Source: Lachnospiraceae bacterium (GTDB taxonomy: Bacteria; Bacillota; Clostridia; Lachnospirales; Lachnospiraceae). Taken from it: a stretch of DNA of 37,389 nt. The DNA lies in contig JAAUZK010000057.1 in assembly GCA_014804655.1 (NCBI GenBank), positions 1-37,389 on the forward strand, in the 5' to 3' direction. The translations under genes were made by a program, and so were the position numbers. Numbering within the stretch: the first letter of the stretch is position 1; each line of letters starts with the position of its first letter. Of the stretch, positions 6,945 through 14,285 are shown piece by piece. The notes under the pieces were generated by a model. It did no database searches, was not told the DNA's origin, and saw only the letters and a program-made list of their open reading frames with translations.

Positions 6945-6965
6945 AGCGCGAGACGGGACTCGAAC
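6945..6965 (-). other. tRNA 3'-end fragment, possible attachment site
   Basis: The minus strand reads GTTCGAGTCCCGTCTCGCGCT: a canonical T-loop (TTCGAGT), the 3' half of a T-stem (CCCGT), a 7-nt acceptor strand (CTCGCGC) and a U73 discriminator, as used by Gly, Cys or Thr tRNAs. The bases before it do not pair to complete the T-stem, and no anticodon arm follows upstream, so this is not a tRNA gene. Tyrosine integrases commonly recombine within the T-loop-to-3'-end segment of tRNA genes and leave exactly such a fragment. In this orientation an inserted element would lie on the higher-coordinate side. Confidence 0.55.
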
Positions 6966-7024
6966 AATATCGCTGTTCTGAAACTCGCATAAAATCAGGG
7001 AAAGGAGAGGCACGTTGCACGGTG

Positions 7025-7055
7025 TGATTCAACTTTGATTCAAAATGTGATTCAA
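7025..7055. repeat. Three helically phased tgattcaa repeats
   Basis: The octamer tgattcaa starts at 7025, 7036 and 7048, a spacing of 11 and 12 bp, about one helical turn. A further copy is at 50-57 at the other side of the prophage. Phased short direct repeats beside an attachment region fit integrase arm-type sites or iterons. The rest of the 6880-7205 gap holds only the terminators and tRNA-like fragment listed separately. Confidence 0.45.
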
Positions 7056-7095
7056 TCATGGAGAATCTGTGCAGTCTTCCAAATTATTTTATGAA

Positions 7096-7126
7096 ACTGC
7101 TGGGTAGTATTTTATTACCCGGCAGT
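7096..7126 (-). terminator. Terminator of the STAND-like NTPase gene
   Basis: ACTGCTGGGTA (7096-7106) pairs with TACCCGGCAGT (7116-7126) over 11 bp with one G-T pair and a 9-nt loop. On the minus strand TTTCATAAAATAATTT follows. It lies 80 nt beyond the stop of the NTPase gene. Confidence 0.55.
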
Positions 7127-7205
7127 ATATTTATGAGTCAAAACCTTCCTAGCAAATTTTATAATAGAATCCTTAATATTTGGTCATGAAATATTAGCAC
7201 AAACT

Positions 7206-9527
7206 TCAAATACTTTCCATTTTTTGCTTTGCACGTTCACTACCCAGTTCAGCGGCTCTTTTGAGATGCTCAAGTGCCGCAATTTTATCATTTTCAGGAT
7301 AATCCTCATCAAGAAGCAAGATGCCCAGCCAATAGTATGAACCTCTATGCTCTCTTTCACAACAATACTCCCAGTATTTTCTTGCTTTATTATAATCTCG
7401 AGCTTCCCCCTGTCCTCTGTAATATAAAAGTGCCAATGAGCACATTCCTCTTAAACTATCTCTACATGCTGCTTCTTGATACCGTATAAAGGCATCTTCA
7501 TAATTTCCGCGTTTTTCCTGATATCGCCCCTCAATATAAAGCGCCTCTGCATCTTCACGCTGTAAAGCTTCTTCCAGAGATTCCAATAATTCTTTGCAAG
7601 AGTGCATATATTCTGCAAATTCCTCGTCAGAGATTTCTAAATAAAATTTTATATCATCATGAAAAAAACATCTTCTCCTATTTAAAAGGACGACCATGTG
7701 TCTGATATATCTGTCCGAAGTTTCTTTATCTCCCCATTTATTATATAGCTTACCTAACTCACCGAAAATCCAGGCCGCTGAAATGGAAATATTATCATTT
7801 TGATATAAATCTTGAATCATATCAGCAGTGACGAGGCGTTTTAGAGTTTCCTCATCATCCAATAAATTAGCTGCCTGCAAATATCTAAAAAAAACATCAC
7901 AATTATATTTATTACTCAAGTCATTGGCATAGGTTTTAAAATAATCTCTACACAAAGATATCGTATCATCATATTGCTCATATCCTGTAAGGAAATAGCA
8001 ATACTCTTCTATAAAATATCGTTTTCTGTTATTGTCATTAGCTGCTTCAATTCTCTTCTGCAGCTCTAAATAGCTACTGTTGAGCTCAGAAAATGAAAAT
8101 AATGTGTCAATATAATTTACTTTTGCTCGGAGTTCTAGATAAGCTTTTCTGTATTCTGATTCTTTGGTACAATTTTTACATAATCTAGACCATTCAAGCT
8201 GTTTTTCTTTATCATTGATCGTTTCATATTTACAGGCAACTTCAAGAGAAAAATTAGAAAAAATTTCCTCATCTAAAAGATCTTCGGCATAACCCTGTAC
8301 ATTATCTAGTATATTTTCTACATATAACGATACCCAGCGAAATCCATTATCTTCATTTACACCCCATCTTGATAAAGAGTTATATAGGCCTTCGATGGCA
8401 GTTCTCAAATTATATTTATCGGCCAATACTTTCGTGATGACTTCACGGCGAAATTCCGTCATAGAATATAAAACAGGATCTTCACGATTTAGCCAATAGG
8501 TACTGCATAGAGATTCCACACAATCACCAGAAATATTCAATAATTCAAAAACAGCTTCTACAAACCCTGAATATTTAATTGTGGATAATTTTGAGAGTGC
8601 TTCCTTTTCATAGTAATCCAAATTATCTATCCTAAATAATTGTACAAGTGTTTTTTTAAAATAGTCTTTATCAGAATAAACGCGTTTATTCAAATTTTCC
8701 AGCATATCGCTCCACCTACCATTGTAATGATATTTGGCTTCGGCAACTGCATTAATCAGAAATGGATTTCCTTTGGTATGCTTCAATATTTCTTCAACAA
8801 TTATCTGTTCGCGTTTTTTCATTAATAAAATATATTCATGAGAGTAATATTCAAAAATAGCATGCACAATATCTTTATCTTTTTCAATGTCAAATGGTAA
8901 TACTTCAATGGGTGCTTCGCCAAAATTGATTGATCGGTTCACGCCGGATAATACCAAAGTCACATTTGAAATGCTTGCTAATTCTTCTAATTCGTCAACT
9001 TGGGTATATTGATCAATTTGGTCTACAAAAAGAATGCATTTTTTTTCCAGGCTGTCAAAAGCAGCTAATATATCCTCTTTACTCTTTCTGTGGAATCGGG
9101 TATCTGTAAAAGTTGTTTTAATAATATCAAAAATGGATTTTTTCCCAATACAATCAATCCATCCAAGATAAACAGAACATCCTTTAAGTTGACCTTTAAA
9201 TAATGAATAGCAAATAAGAGATTTCCCCACTCCCTCTTCCCCTATAATCACAATTGTTTTTCCTATGGGAGAATTTTCTATACTATAACGAATTTTCTGA
9301 AATATTTTAAACAAATCATCAAATCTTCCAATACAAGTATCTCGAAATGATCTTTTGGGTTCACTCAGATATATAGGTTTGTCGTTCGGTGTTTCCCGCT
9401 TATGCTTTTTAATGATAACAGTAAAGATTCCAATTATTGATGCTGTGATAAGTCCACTAATGACATCAACTAAAATGATTTTCATAGTATCCAGATTGTT
9501 AATTATGGATCTAAGCATCTCCATCAT
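7206..9527 (-). CDS. Membrane-anchored STAND/AAA-like NTPase with Sel1-type repeats
   Basis: This 773-aa protein has an N-terminal membrane helix (about residues 16-39), Walker A GEEGVGKS at 96-103, Walker B CILFVDQID at 164-172, a sensor-like strand TLVLSGVNR near 190, a long helical middle, and Sel1/TPR-like repeats at about 665-770 (for example AACRDSLRGMCSLALLYYRG). STAND NTPases use this effector-switch-sensor order, and many such proteins are phage-defence or signalling switches. Here the membrane helix would be the effector or anchor and the repeats the sensor. GAGGG precedes ATG 9527. It stands alone in AT-rich DNA next to mobile fragments. A defence role is inference; no partner gene is seen. 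Confidence 0.7.
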   Translation of the reverse strand: MMEMLRSIINNLDTMKIILVDVISGLITASIIGIFTVIIKKHKRETPNDKPIYLSEPKRSFRDTCIGRFDDLFKIFQKIRYSIENSPIGKTIVIIGEEGVGKSLICYSLFKGQLKGCSVYLGWIDCIGKKSIFDIIKTTFTDTRFHRKSKEDILAAFDSLEKKCILFVDQIDQYTQVDELEELASISNVTLVLSGVNRSINFGEAPIEVLPFDIEKDKDIVHAIFEYYSHEYILLMKKREQIIVEEILKHTKGNPFLINAVAEAKYHYNGRWSDMLENLNKRVYSDKDYFKKTLVQLFRIDNLDYYEKEALSKLSTIKYSGFVEAVFELLNISGDCVESLCSTYWLNREDPVLYSMTEFRREVITKVLADKYNLRTAIEGLYNSLSRWGVNEDNGFRWVSLYVENILDNVQGYAEDLLDEEIFSNFSLEVACKYETINDKEKQLEWSRLCKNCTKESEYRKAYLELRAKVNYIDTLFSFSELNSSYLELQKRIEAANDNNRKRYFIEEYCYFLTGYEQYDDTISLCRDYFKTYANDLSNKYNCDVFFRYLQAANLLDDEETLKRLVTADMIQDLYQNDNISISAAWIFGELGKLYNKWGDKETSDRYIRHMVVLLNRRRCFFHDDIKFYLEISDEEFAEYMHSCKELLESLEEALQREDAEALYIEGRYQEKRGNYEDAFIRYQEAACRDSLRGMCSLALLYYRGQGEARDYNKARKYWEYCCEREHRGSYYWLGILLLDEDYPENDKIAALEHLKRAAELGSERAKQKMESI

Positions 9528-9786
9528 CTCTTTGCCCTCTTTTGCATTCTTAATAATAATTCAGTGTATTTTCAATCATTTCAAATTTATGATTTGCGCG
9601 ATTATCTTGCCCAGTGCTTTTCAAACGCATGATAGTGATAATTTTATTTATTCTTGCACAAGAATTTAATCTCACAATTCGACTACAATGCGAATTTAAT
9701 TTATTATATCGTTAGTAAAATTCTATGTCAAATTTTGTAAACAGAAGTCAAAGAATCTCCGGAAAATAACTATTGCATATCATTAT
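9528..9786. promoter_or_regulatory. Upstream region of the NTPase gene with palindromes
   Basis: This 259-nt non-coding stretch has a 7+2+7 palindrome ATTCTTG-CA-CAAGAAT (9650-9665) and a shorter AATTCG/CGAATT pair just beyond it. These could be operators for the leftward NTPase gene. No clear promoter consensus was found. Confidence 0.3.
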
Positions 9787-9963
9787 ACCAAGGAGGAAAT
9801 ACTGGCGCAGGGTATGAAGCTGGTCGACGCATTGCTAGCGGGGATAGGAGCGATAAATGTTTCTGTAAAGCAGGAAGGAACTGCACCAATGGAAACAAAA
9901 CTTCCGGAAGTCTGTGGGAAACTGCCGGATGAACTCAGAAGTGTGCTCGATCTTATCTGCTAA
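9787..9963 (+). pseudogene. 3' relic of a ParR-like gene
   Basis: Reading from 9787 to the TAA at 9961-9963 gives a peptide with QGMKLVDALLAGIGAINV and then KLPEVCGKLPDELRSVLDLI. It aligns closely with the C-terminus of the ParR-like protein at 22534-22914 (QGMKLVGALLAGIGSANI, then LPDVCEKLPDELNSILDLIG). No start codon or N-terminal RHH region is present upstream, so this is a truncated relic. It shows that a second segregation locus, diverged from the intact one, was once here. A repeat array follows it, as in the intact copy. Confidence 0.8.
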
Positions 9964-10044
9964 AGTGGTTAAGAGGACATGGGGTAGGACGGTATGGAGA
10001 TCATAGGGAGAATAATTTAGCCTATGCTTTCATCGTTGTATTGT

Positions 10045-10153
10045 GTTGCAGATATGACAGCAAGTGTAAGTAATAAGTTGCAGATTTGGAGATTCTATGG
10101 AGTATAGAGGAATAATTGTTGCATATCTGCAAGCAGATACAGCATATGTGCAA
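10045..10153. repeat. GTTGCA-type repeat array downstream of the parR relic
   Basis: GTTGCAGATATG (10045), GTTGCAGAT (10077) and GTTGCATATCTGCAA (10118) lie in the same direction as the relic, followed by GCATATGTGCAA (10142-10153). The start-to-start spacings, 32 and 41 bp, are identical to those of the array after the intact parR (22494, 22462, 22421). Shared spacing with diverged filler sequence implies selection. A ParR-bound centromere or a replication-control site is the likely role. The stretch from 9964 to 10322 holds no gene. Confidence 0.7.
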
Positions 10154-10240
10154 GTTTACTTCACGCTGCTTTTCATTAGAGAATGTCGGTTTAAGTAACA
10201 TAAAAATTTCATACAAGTGTTTTATGAAACATAAACAAAA

Positions 10241-10266
10241 GAACAACCCTTGTTTTAAGGTTGTTC
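10241..10266 (-). terminator. Terminator of the 105-aa gene
   Basis: GAACAACC (10241-10248) pairs perfectly with GGTTGTTC (10259-10266) around a 10-nt loop. On the minus strand TTTTGTTTATG follows. It lies 56 nt after the stop of the small acidic gene. Confidence 0.65.
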
Positions 10267-10322
10267 CCAAAATCACTATTTTCTTTATTTCCCAATATTA
10301 CAAAATAAGTAACAATATTTTA

Positions 10323-10640
10323 TTAATCAATTTCTACCTGAGATATATCTACACCAACTCTTTCACTAATATCTTTTCTGGCTTCTTCTCTATAACTCCC
10401 ATCACCATCTGCATTATTATATTCGATATCAGCAAACTCATTATAAATCTTATTCTCTGCTGTCCGATTGATTTCAAAGGGGGCACTACTATCTATATTA
10501 ATTTCCGTACAGCGCACAACCCCTAGTACATCTGGTATATCTTCTCCAAATCTGGCTGTGATTTGTTCAATTTCATATGAATCTTTTTTCCCATCACAAT
10601 CATCTAAAATGAGGATTTTACCATCCAAAATTTCTACCAT
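10323..10640 (-). CDS. Small acidic protein of unknown function inside the inverted-repeat cassette
   Basis: This 105-aa acidic, Asp/Glu/Ile-rich protein opens MVEILDGKILILDDCDGKKD. It has no membrane segment or signal peptide. AGGAGG lies about 10 nt before ATG 10640, and a proper terminator follows, so it is a complete monocistronic gene. Its N-terminus suggests a small beta-sheet domain, then helices. It is the only gene between the 27-bp inverted repeats and so may be a passenger. I do not recognise the family; a small immunity or inhibitor protein is one possibility. Confidence 0.6.
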   Translation of the reverse strand: MVEILDGKILILDDCDGKKDSYEIEQITARFGEDIPDVLGVVRCTEINIDSSAPFEINRTAENKIYNEFADIEYNNADGDGSYREEARKDISERVGVDISQVEID

Positions 10641-10713
10641 AATAAGTCAACCTCCTAATCCAAAATTATATTTTTAATGTAAAAAAAGTATAATATACGT
10701 TCAAGGCAATGTC

Positions 10714-10798
10714 AAATAAAAGAAAGAAACAGAGGGCACATAGCCGCTGTATCACTGATACAAGCCGGTTATGTGCCCTCTGTTTCTTTCTTTTATTT
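10714..10798. repeat. 85-nt near-perfect hairpin
   Basis: Arms 10714-10746 and 10766-10798 pair over 33 bp with a single G-T pair, and an inner TGTATCA/TGATACA stem closes most of the loop. The outer arms are A-rich or T-rich and the core is GC-rich (agagggcacata). It may act as a very strong bidirectional terminator, but the length is unusual, and it lies 4 nt inside the right inverted repeat of the cassette, as a transposon-end structure might. Confidence 0.75.
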
Positions 10799-10844
10799 TT
10801 TGTGTTACTTAAACTGAAATTCTCTAATGCGAAACTGATGGTGA

Positions 10845-11237
10845 CAAGGATGCTGTTCTGACAAAATCTATCATCTTGCAAGATATTTTTTCCCAAAACT
10901 ATATAGGAAGCTATTTGATCTTCATGCTTATCCAGATATAGAATTTTGTTCAAAGCGCTTTCAAGCTCTCAATCATTTAATTGTAATTTCAAGCTGCCTA
11001 ATCTTTGACGAACTTATAGAAAAAGGGTACTTAGGTGATGATTGGAAAGACTTTTTTGATAATATGCTATATGAACTAACTAAGAAAGTATTTTATAATC
11101 CAGCGGAAATTGATTACACTATCATTCCAAAATCTCAAGATGCATTTATCAAAATTCTTTCTGCCCCTGTGCAGGATATACTTTTTCAAAAAGCTGGAAT
11201 AACTTTTGACGAAAATGGTAATATATCAAATTCTTAA
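10845..11237 (+). pseudogene. 5'-truncated gene, product unknown
   Basis: An open frame of about 130 codons runs from 10845 to TAA 11235-11237, with protein-like content such as CLIFDELIEKGYLGDDWKDF and PAEIDYTIIPKSQDAFIKIL, but it has no ATG, GTG or TTG start in frame and a TGA just upstream at 10842. The frame begins 16 nt outside the right inverted repeat of the neighbouring cassette, so the 5' part was probably lost by that insertion or by deletion. The sequence is not recognised. Confidence 0.55.
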
Positions 11238-11377
11238 ACTTCTAGTATAAATCTCCCACAGGAAATCATAAGGAAATAAAAGCATGAATTCTTGTGGGAA
11301 TATTTTCATCATCACATTTGGCACAAAAGTTGAATAATTTATTATTCTCGCCCAAATGCTTATATATACTCGAGCAA

Positions 11378-12223
11378 TTACTTTAAGTAACGAGGATTTA
11401 TTACGTCAGAAGATACTTGAGCGATCAATGCTTTCAAAACTTGTCTTTCATCCATCGCCTCTATTATGTCACTATTAATGCCAACATTTCTCTTCGGCAA
11501 ATTCTTCAATGTATTCAAGTCAGGTTTTCTATCAGGATATTTATTTATCCCTTTTATCAAGAATCTTATGTCAATATCGCGCATATTAGAAATTACATAA
11601 GCCGCTTCAAAATTTATCCTTTTTTCCTCAAGTAAACCCACTAAGGGATCTAGCAACTCATCAGGAAGTTTTATAATGCGCCTGTACTTACTGAGAGTGG
11701 CTGTAGAGATTCCAAGCTCACGAGCCATTTTATCCCTTGTAGTAGTCTGTTTTGATTTTTCTTCCAACTTCTGTCTAGTTTGGACAGAAGTTGCTCCTCC
11801 AACTGCCACTTTCTTATCTCTTTCTAAATCAGTACGTTTGCCTTGTTGCGAATACTCCTTAATCTTTTTTTCACAATATTGGACTGCTTCTATTCTCTGG
11901 GCATAGTTCCAATCCGAAAAAGATTGCTGATTAAAATTACTTTCATAAAATATTTCTATTGCTTTTTCTTCTGTCAAATCACCTTCTATTTTAGCCAAAA
12001 TAGTGCTTCTTCCCAATTCTTTCATCGCTTTAACACGATTATGACCACTTATAATTTCATACTTATCCCTGTCAATTGGCCGAACAATAATGGGATTAAA
12101 AAGTCCGTTTTCCTCAATACTACACATGAGCAACCGTAATCGCTCTCCTTCATATGTCCGCCCGGAATGTTTTCCAAAAGGCCGCAAGGAATCAATTAAA
12201 ATCTCCTTCATTTCACTACCCAT
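11378..12223 (-). CDS. ParB/Spo0J-family DNA-binding protein
   Basis: This 281-aa protein has the ParB N-terminal nuclease/CTPase fold with NPIIVRPIDRDKYEIISGHN then RVKAMKELG (the GHNR box), followed by an HTH region (MARELGISTATLSKYRRIIK). Such proteins bind parS-like sites and clamp DNA using CTP; related ones act as transcription factors. No parA lies beside it, so it may work alone as a regulator or be left from a plasmid. The ATG at 12223 follows GGGGTAGTG; the in-frame GTG at 12229 is an alternative. A tract of Lys/Gln/Thr-rich sequence (about 135-170) separates the two domains. Confidence 0.8.
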   Translation of the reverse strand: MGSEMKEILIDSLRPFGKHSGRTYEGERLRLLMCSIEENGLFNPIIVRPIDRDKYEIISGHNRVKAMKELGRSTILAKIEGDLTEEKAIEIFYESNFNQQSFSDWNYAQRIEAVQYCEKKIKEYSQQGKRTDLERDKKVAVGGATSVQTRQKLEEKSKQTTTRDKMARELGISTATLSKYRRIIKLPDELLDPLVGLLEEKRINFEAAYVISNMRDIDIRFLIKGINKYPDRKPDLNTLKNLPKRNVGINSDIIEAMDERQVLKALIAQVSSDVINPRYLK

Positions 12224-12300
12224 AATCACTACCCCACCAATCTACCTTTTAATGTAACTAATTATATATTATCACTTGCTGACTATAAGTAAAAGAGCAA

Positions 12301-12322
12301 CATGGAGCTGATTCGCTCCATG
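12301..12322 (-). terminator. Terminator between the 54-aa gene and parB-like gene
   Basis: CATGGAGC (12301-12308) pairs perfectly with GCTCCATG (12315-12322). On the minus strand the hairpin is followed by TTGCTCTTTTAC. It lies 16 nt after the stop of the 54-aa ORF and supports that ORF being a real transcript. Confidence 0.6.
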
Positions 12323-12338
12323 CCTTTCCATTATAGCA

Positions 12339-12503
12339 TTAGCCAAACAAATACTCATAAATATTTTTCAGATACTTTACTTCCTGCCTCTTACTAATTG
12401 TAACAGGCGATACATTTATCTTTGCAAATTCTTTCATAATCTCTTCAATGTTCCTACAATTCATCTCTTTCTGAGCTAGATACAATGATTTCTTCTCCAA
12501 CAT
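12339..12503 (-). CDS. Possible 54-aa small protein or gene relic
   Basis: The ORF starts MLEKKSLYLAQKEMNCRNIE and ends in YLKNIYEYLFG. It is helical and charged. No ribosome site is visible ahead of ATG 12503, but a clean terminator follows the stop. It could be a genuine small protein translated from a leader-poor mRNA or the 3' end of a lost gene. The remaining sequence between it and the Gabija-like operon (12504-12640) is AT-rich without further ORFs. Confidence 0.4.
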   Translation of the reverse strand: MLEKKSLYLAQKEMNCRNIEEIMKEFAKINVSPVTISKRQEVKYLKNIYEYLFG

Positions 12504-12647
12504 TAAATAAAGTTTTATACATATAAATCATGCTGTCAATCCTGATGAATATATACTACAACACATATTTTCATTTACCAATATTGCGAGAAAATAATAA
12601 TTATAATATAAATTCAAGTTTTATTGATAGCGATAAAATTAAAAAAA

Positions 12648-12656
12648 TGGTATAAT
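12648..12656 (+). promoter_or_regulatory. Extended -10 promoter of the Gabija-like operon
   Basis: TGGTATAAT, a TGn extended -10 with a perfect TATAAT (12651-12656), lies 43 nt before the ATG at 12699. TTGATA upstream is 21 bp away, too far for a standard -35, but extended -10 promoters can work without one. TTGGAGGA at 12685-12692 is the ribosome site. Confidence 0.55.
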
Positions 12657-12698
12657 ACACATCACTGATGCTAATTGATATTTTGTTGGAGGATTCTT

Positions 12699-14285
12699 AT
12701 GGCAACAATAATTACAAAAATCAAGTTGATAAATTTTAAACAATTTAGAAATTATATTGTGGAACCCAAGTCACATATCAATGTCCTAATTGGTGATAAT
12801 GAATCTGGAAAAAGCAGTATTCTTGAGGCAATTGATATTGTTGCAAGTGGAAATGTTCGCAGAGTAGAAACATTGGGATTGGATAGGCTTCTGAATATTC
12901 AAGCAGTGCAAGAATTTAATGTTGGCAAAAGAACATATGAAAATCTCCCTAAGATGATTATAGAACTATATCTTCAGGGGATTTTTGACCATACTGTAAA
13001 CGGTAAAAACAATACAGATGGTATTACCTGTGATGGAATCAGACTTGTTTGTGAACCAAATTTGGATTTTCAAAACGAGATTACTGAATCACTGAATAAT
13101 CAGAAAGATTACTTTCCTTATGATTATTATTCTATTCGTTTTTCAACTTTTGCAGATGAAGGCTATACAGGATATAAAAAGAAGCTGAAGAGTATACTGA
13201 TCGACAGCACAAATATGAGTTCGGAACATGCAACAAACGATTTTATCAAGCGTACTTACTATCAATATACTGAAGATGATATAAAAGAACGGGCAATACA
13301 TAAAGGTCAATATCGACAATTGCGGGATAGCTACCGAAAAGAAAGCCTCCAAGGGCTTAATGCAAGAATACCCTCTGGGAAAAAATATGCGTTCGGCTTA
13401 AAAGTAAGTTCTGCTATGGGTCTTGAAGACAATCTGATGATTTACGAAGATGAAATCGGTATTGATAGCAAAGGCATGGGCAAACAAGTATTTATCAAAA
13501 CTGATTTTGCCCTTGAACGTGCTGGACAGAATATGGATGTTATATTGCTCGAAGAACCTGAAAATCATTTAAGCCATGTAAATTTACGAAAACTCATTCA
13601 ATGTGTTTCCGATGCCCAAAATGGTCAGCTATTTATTACCACCCATAACAGTCTAATAAGTACCCGACTAGAATTACGCAATTTGCTTATTATGCATAAG
13701 GAAGCTAAACAGCATCCGATTTCTTTACATAATCTAGATGAATCAACAGCAAAGTATTTTATGAAAGCTCCCGCTGCTGGTATAATTGAATTTGCTATTT
13801 CAGACAGAGTAATTCTGGTTGAAGGACCATCTGAGTATATGTTGTTCGAAAAATTCTATATGATAGTAACCAATCATCAACCAGAACAAGATGATGTGCA
13901 CATTATTGACGTGCGAGGACTTAGTTTTAAGAGATACCTTGAAATAGCTCTACTTTTGAAAAACAAAGTAGCAGTTGTCACAGATAATGATGGAGATGCA
14001 CAAACTCATTGCATAGAAAAGTATAGGGATTTTGCAAACGAATCCAATATCAAAGTTTTCTATGAACCTGACAATCAAAAAAGGACATTTGAAATTGTTT
14101 TGTATAATGATAATAAGGAACTTTTTGATTGGATATTTGAAGGAAACACAGATACTCAAGACTATATGCTCAAAAACAAAACTGAGGCTGCTTTTTCATT
14201 GCTCGACCTTAATTTAGAAGATAAGAATCAACAAATTGTCGTTCCAAATTACATTCAAGGAGCAATAGAATGGATAAGAGAGTAA
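12699..14285 (+). CDS. OLD-family ATPase/TOPRIM nuclease (GajA-like)
   Basis: This 528-aa protein has an ABC-type ATPase N-domain with Walker A GDNESGKSS at residues 32-40, a signature/Walker B block ILLEEPENHLS near 281-291, and an H-loop FITTHNS near 312. A TOPRIM domain follows, with VILVEGPSE near 371 and the acidic VTDNDGD near 427. OLD-class nucleases with a UvrD-like helicase directly downstream form the Gabija phage-defence system, where GajA nicks DNA when nucleotides fall. The ATG at 12699 follows TTGGAGGA; the in-frame 12675 start lacks one. It overlaps the helicase gene by 16 nt. Both genes are AT-rich and opposite in strand to their neighbours. Confidence 0.85.
   Translation: MATIITKIKLINFKQFRNYIVEPKSHINVLIGDNESGKSSILEAIDIVASGNVRRVETLGLDRLLNIQAVQEFNVGKRTYENLPKMIIELYLQGIFDHTVNGKNNTDGITCDGIRLVCEPNLDFQNEITESLNNQKDYFPYDYYSIRFSTFADEGYTGYKKKLKSILIDSTNMSSEHATNDFIKRTYYQYTEDDIKERAIHKGQYRQLRDSYRKESLQGLNARIPSGKKYAFGLKVSSAMGLEDNLMIYEDEIGIDSKGMGKQVFIKTDFALERAGQNMDVILLEEPENHLSHVNLRKLIQCVSDAQNGQLFITTHNSLISTRLELRNLLIMHKEAKQHPISLHNLDESTAKYFMKAPAAGIIEFAISDRVILVEGPSEYMLFEKFYMIVTNHQPEQDDVHIIDVRGLSFKRYLEIALLLKNKVAVVTDNDGDAQTHCIEKYRDFANESNIKVFYEPDNQKRTFEIVLYNDNKELFDWIFEGNTDTQDYMLKNKTEAAFSLLDLNLEDKNQQIVVPNYIQGAIEWIRE

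Larger units (their letters stand above)
10174..10829. mobile_element. 656-bp cassette bounded by 27-bp inverted repeats
   Basis: cattagagaatgtcggttta at the left end (10174-10200 in full) is the reverse complement of 10803-10829 at 25 of 27 positions. Between the arms lie a terminator, one small acidic-protein gene and an 85-nt hairpin. There is no transposase, so it could be a non-autonomous transposon carrying a passenger gene or an internally deleted IS. No flanking target duplication is obvious. The truncated ORF begins just outside the right arm. Confidence 0.5.

Noticed and set aside
6945..6975. A complete tRNA gene on the minus strand
   Set aside because: Only the T-loop and the 3' strand of T and acceptor stems are present; the 5' T-stem bases do not pair and no anticodon arm is visible.
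10045..10153. CRISPR array
   Set aside because: The repeats are only 9-15 nt, spacings are unequal (32, 41) and no cas genes are present; the pattern fits protein-binding sites.
10022..10276. 84-codon minus-strand ORF across the repeat array
   Set aside because: It lacks a ribosome site and its sequence is set by the GTTGCA-type repeats and the terminator hairpin.
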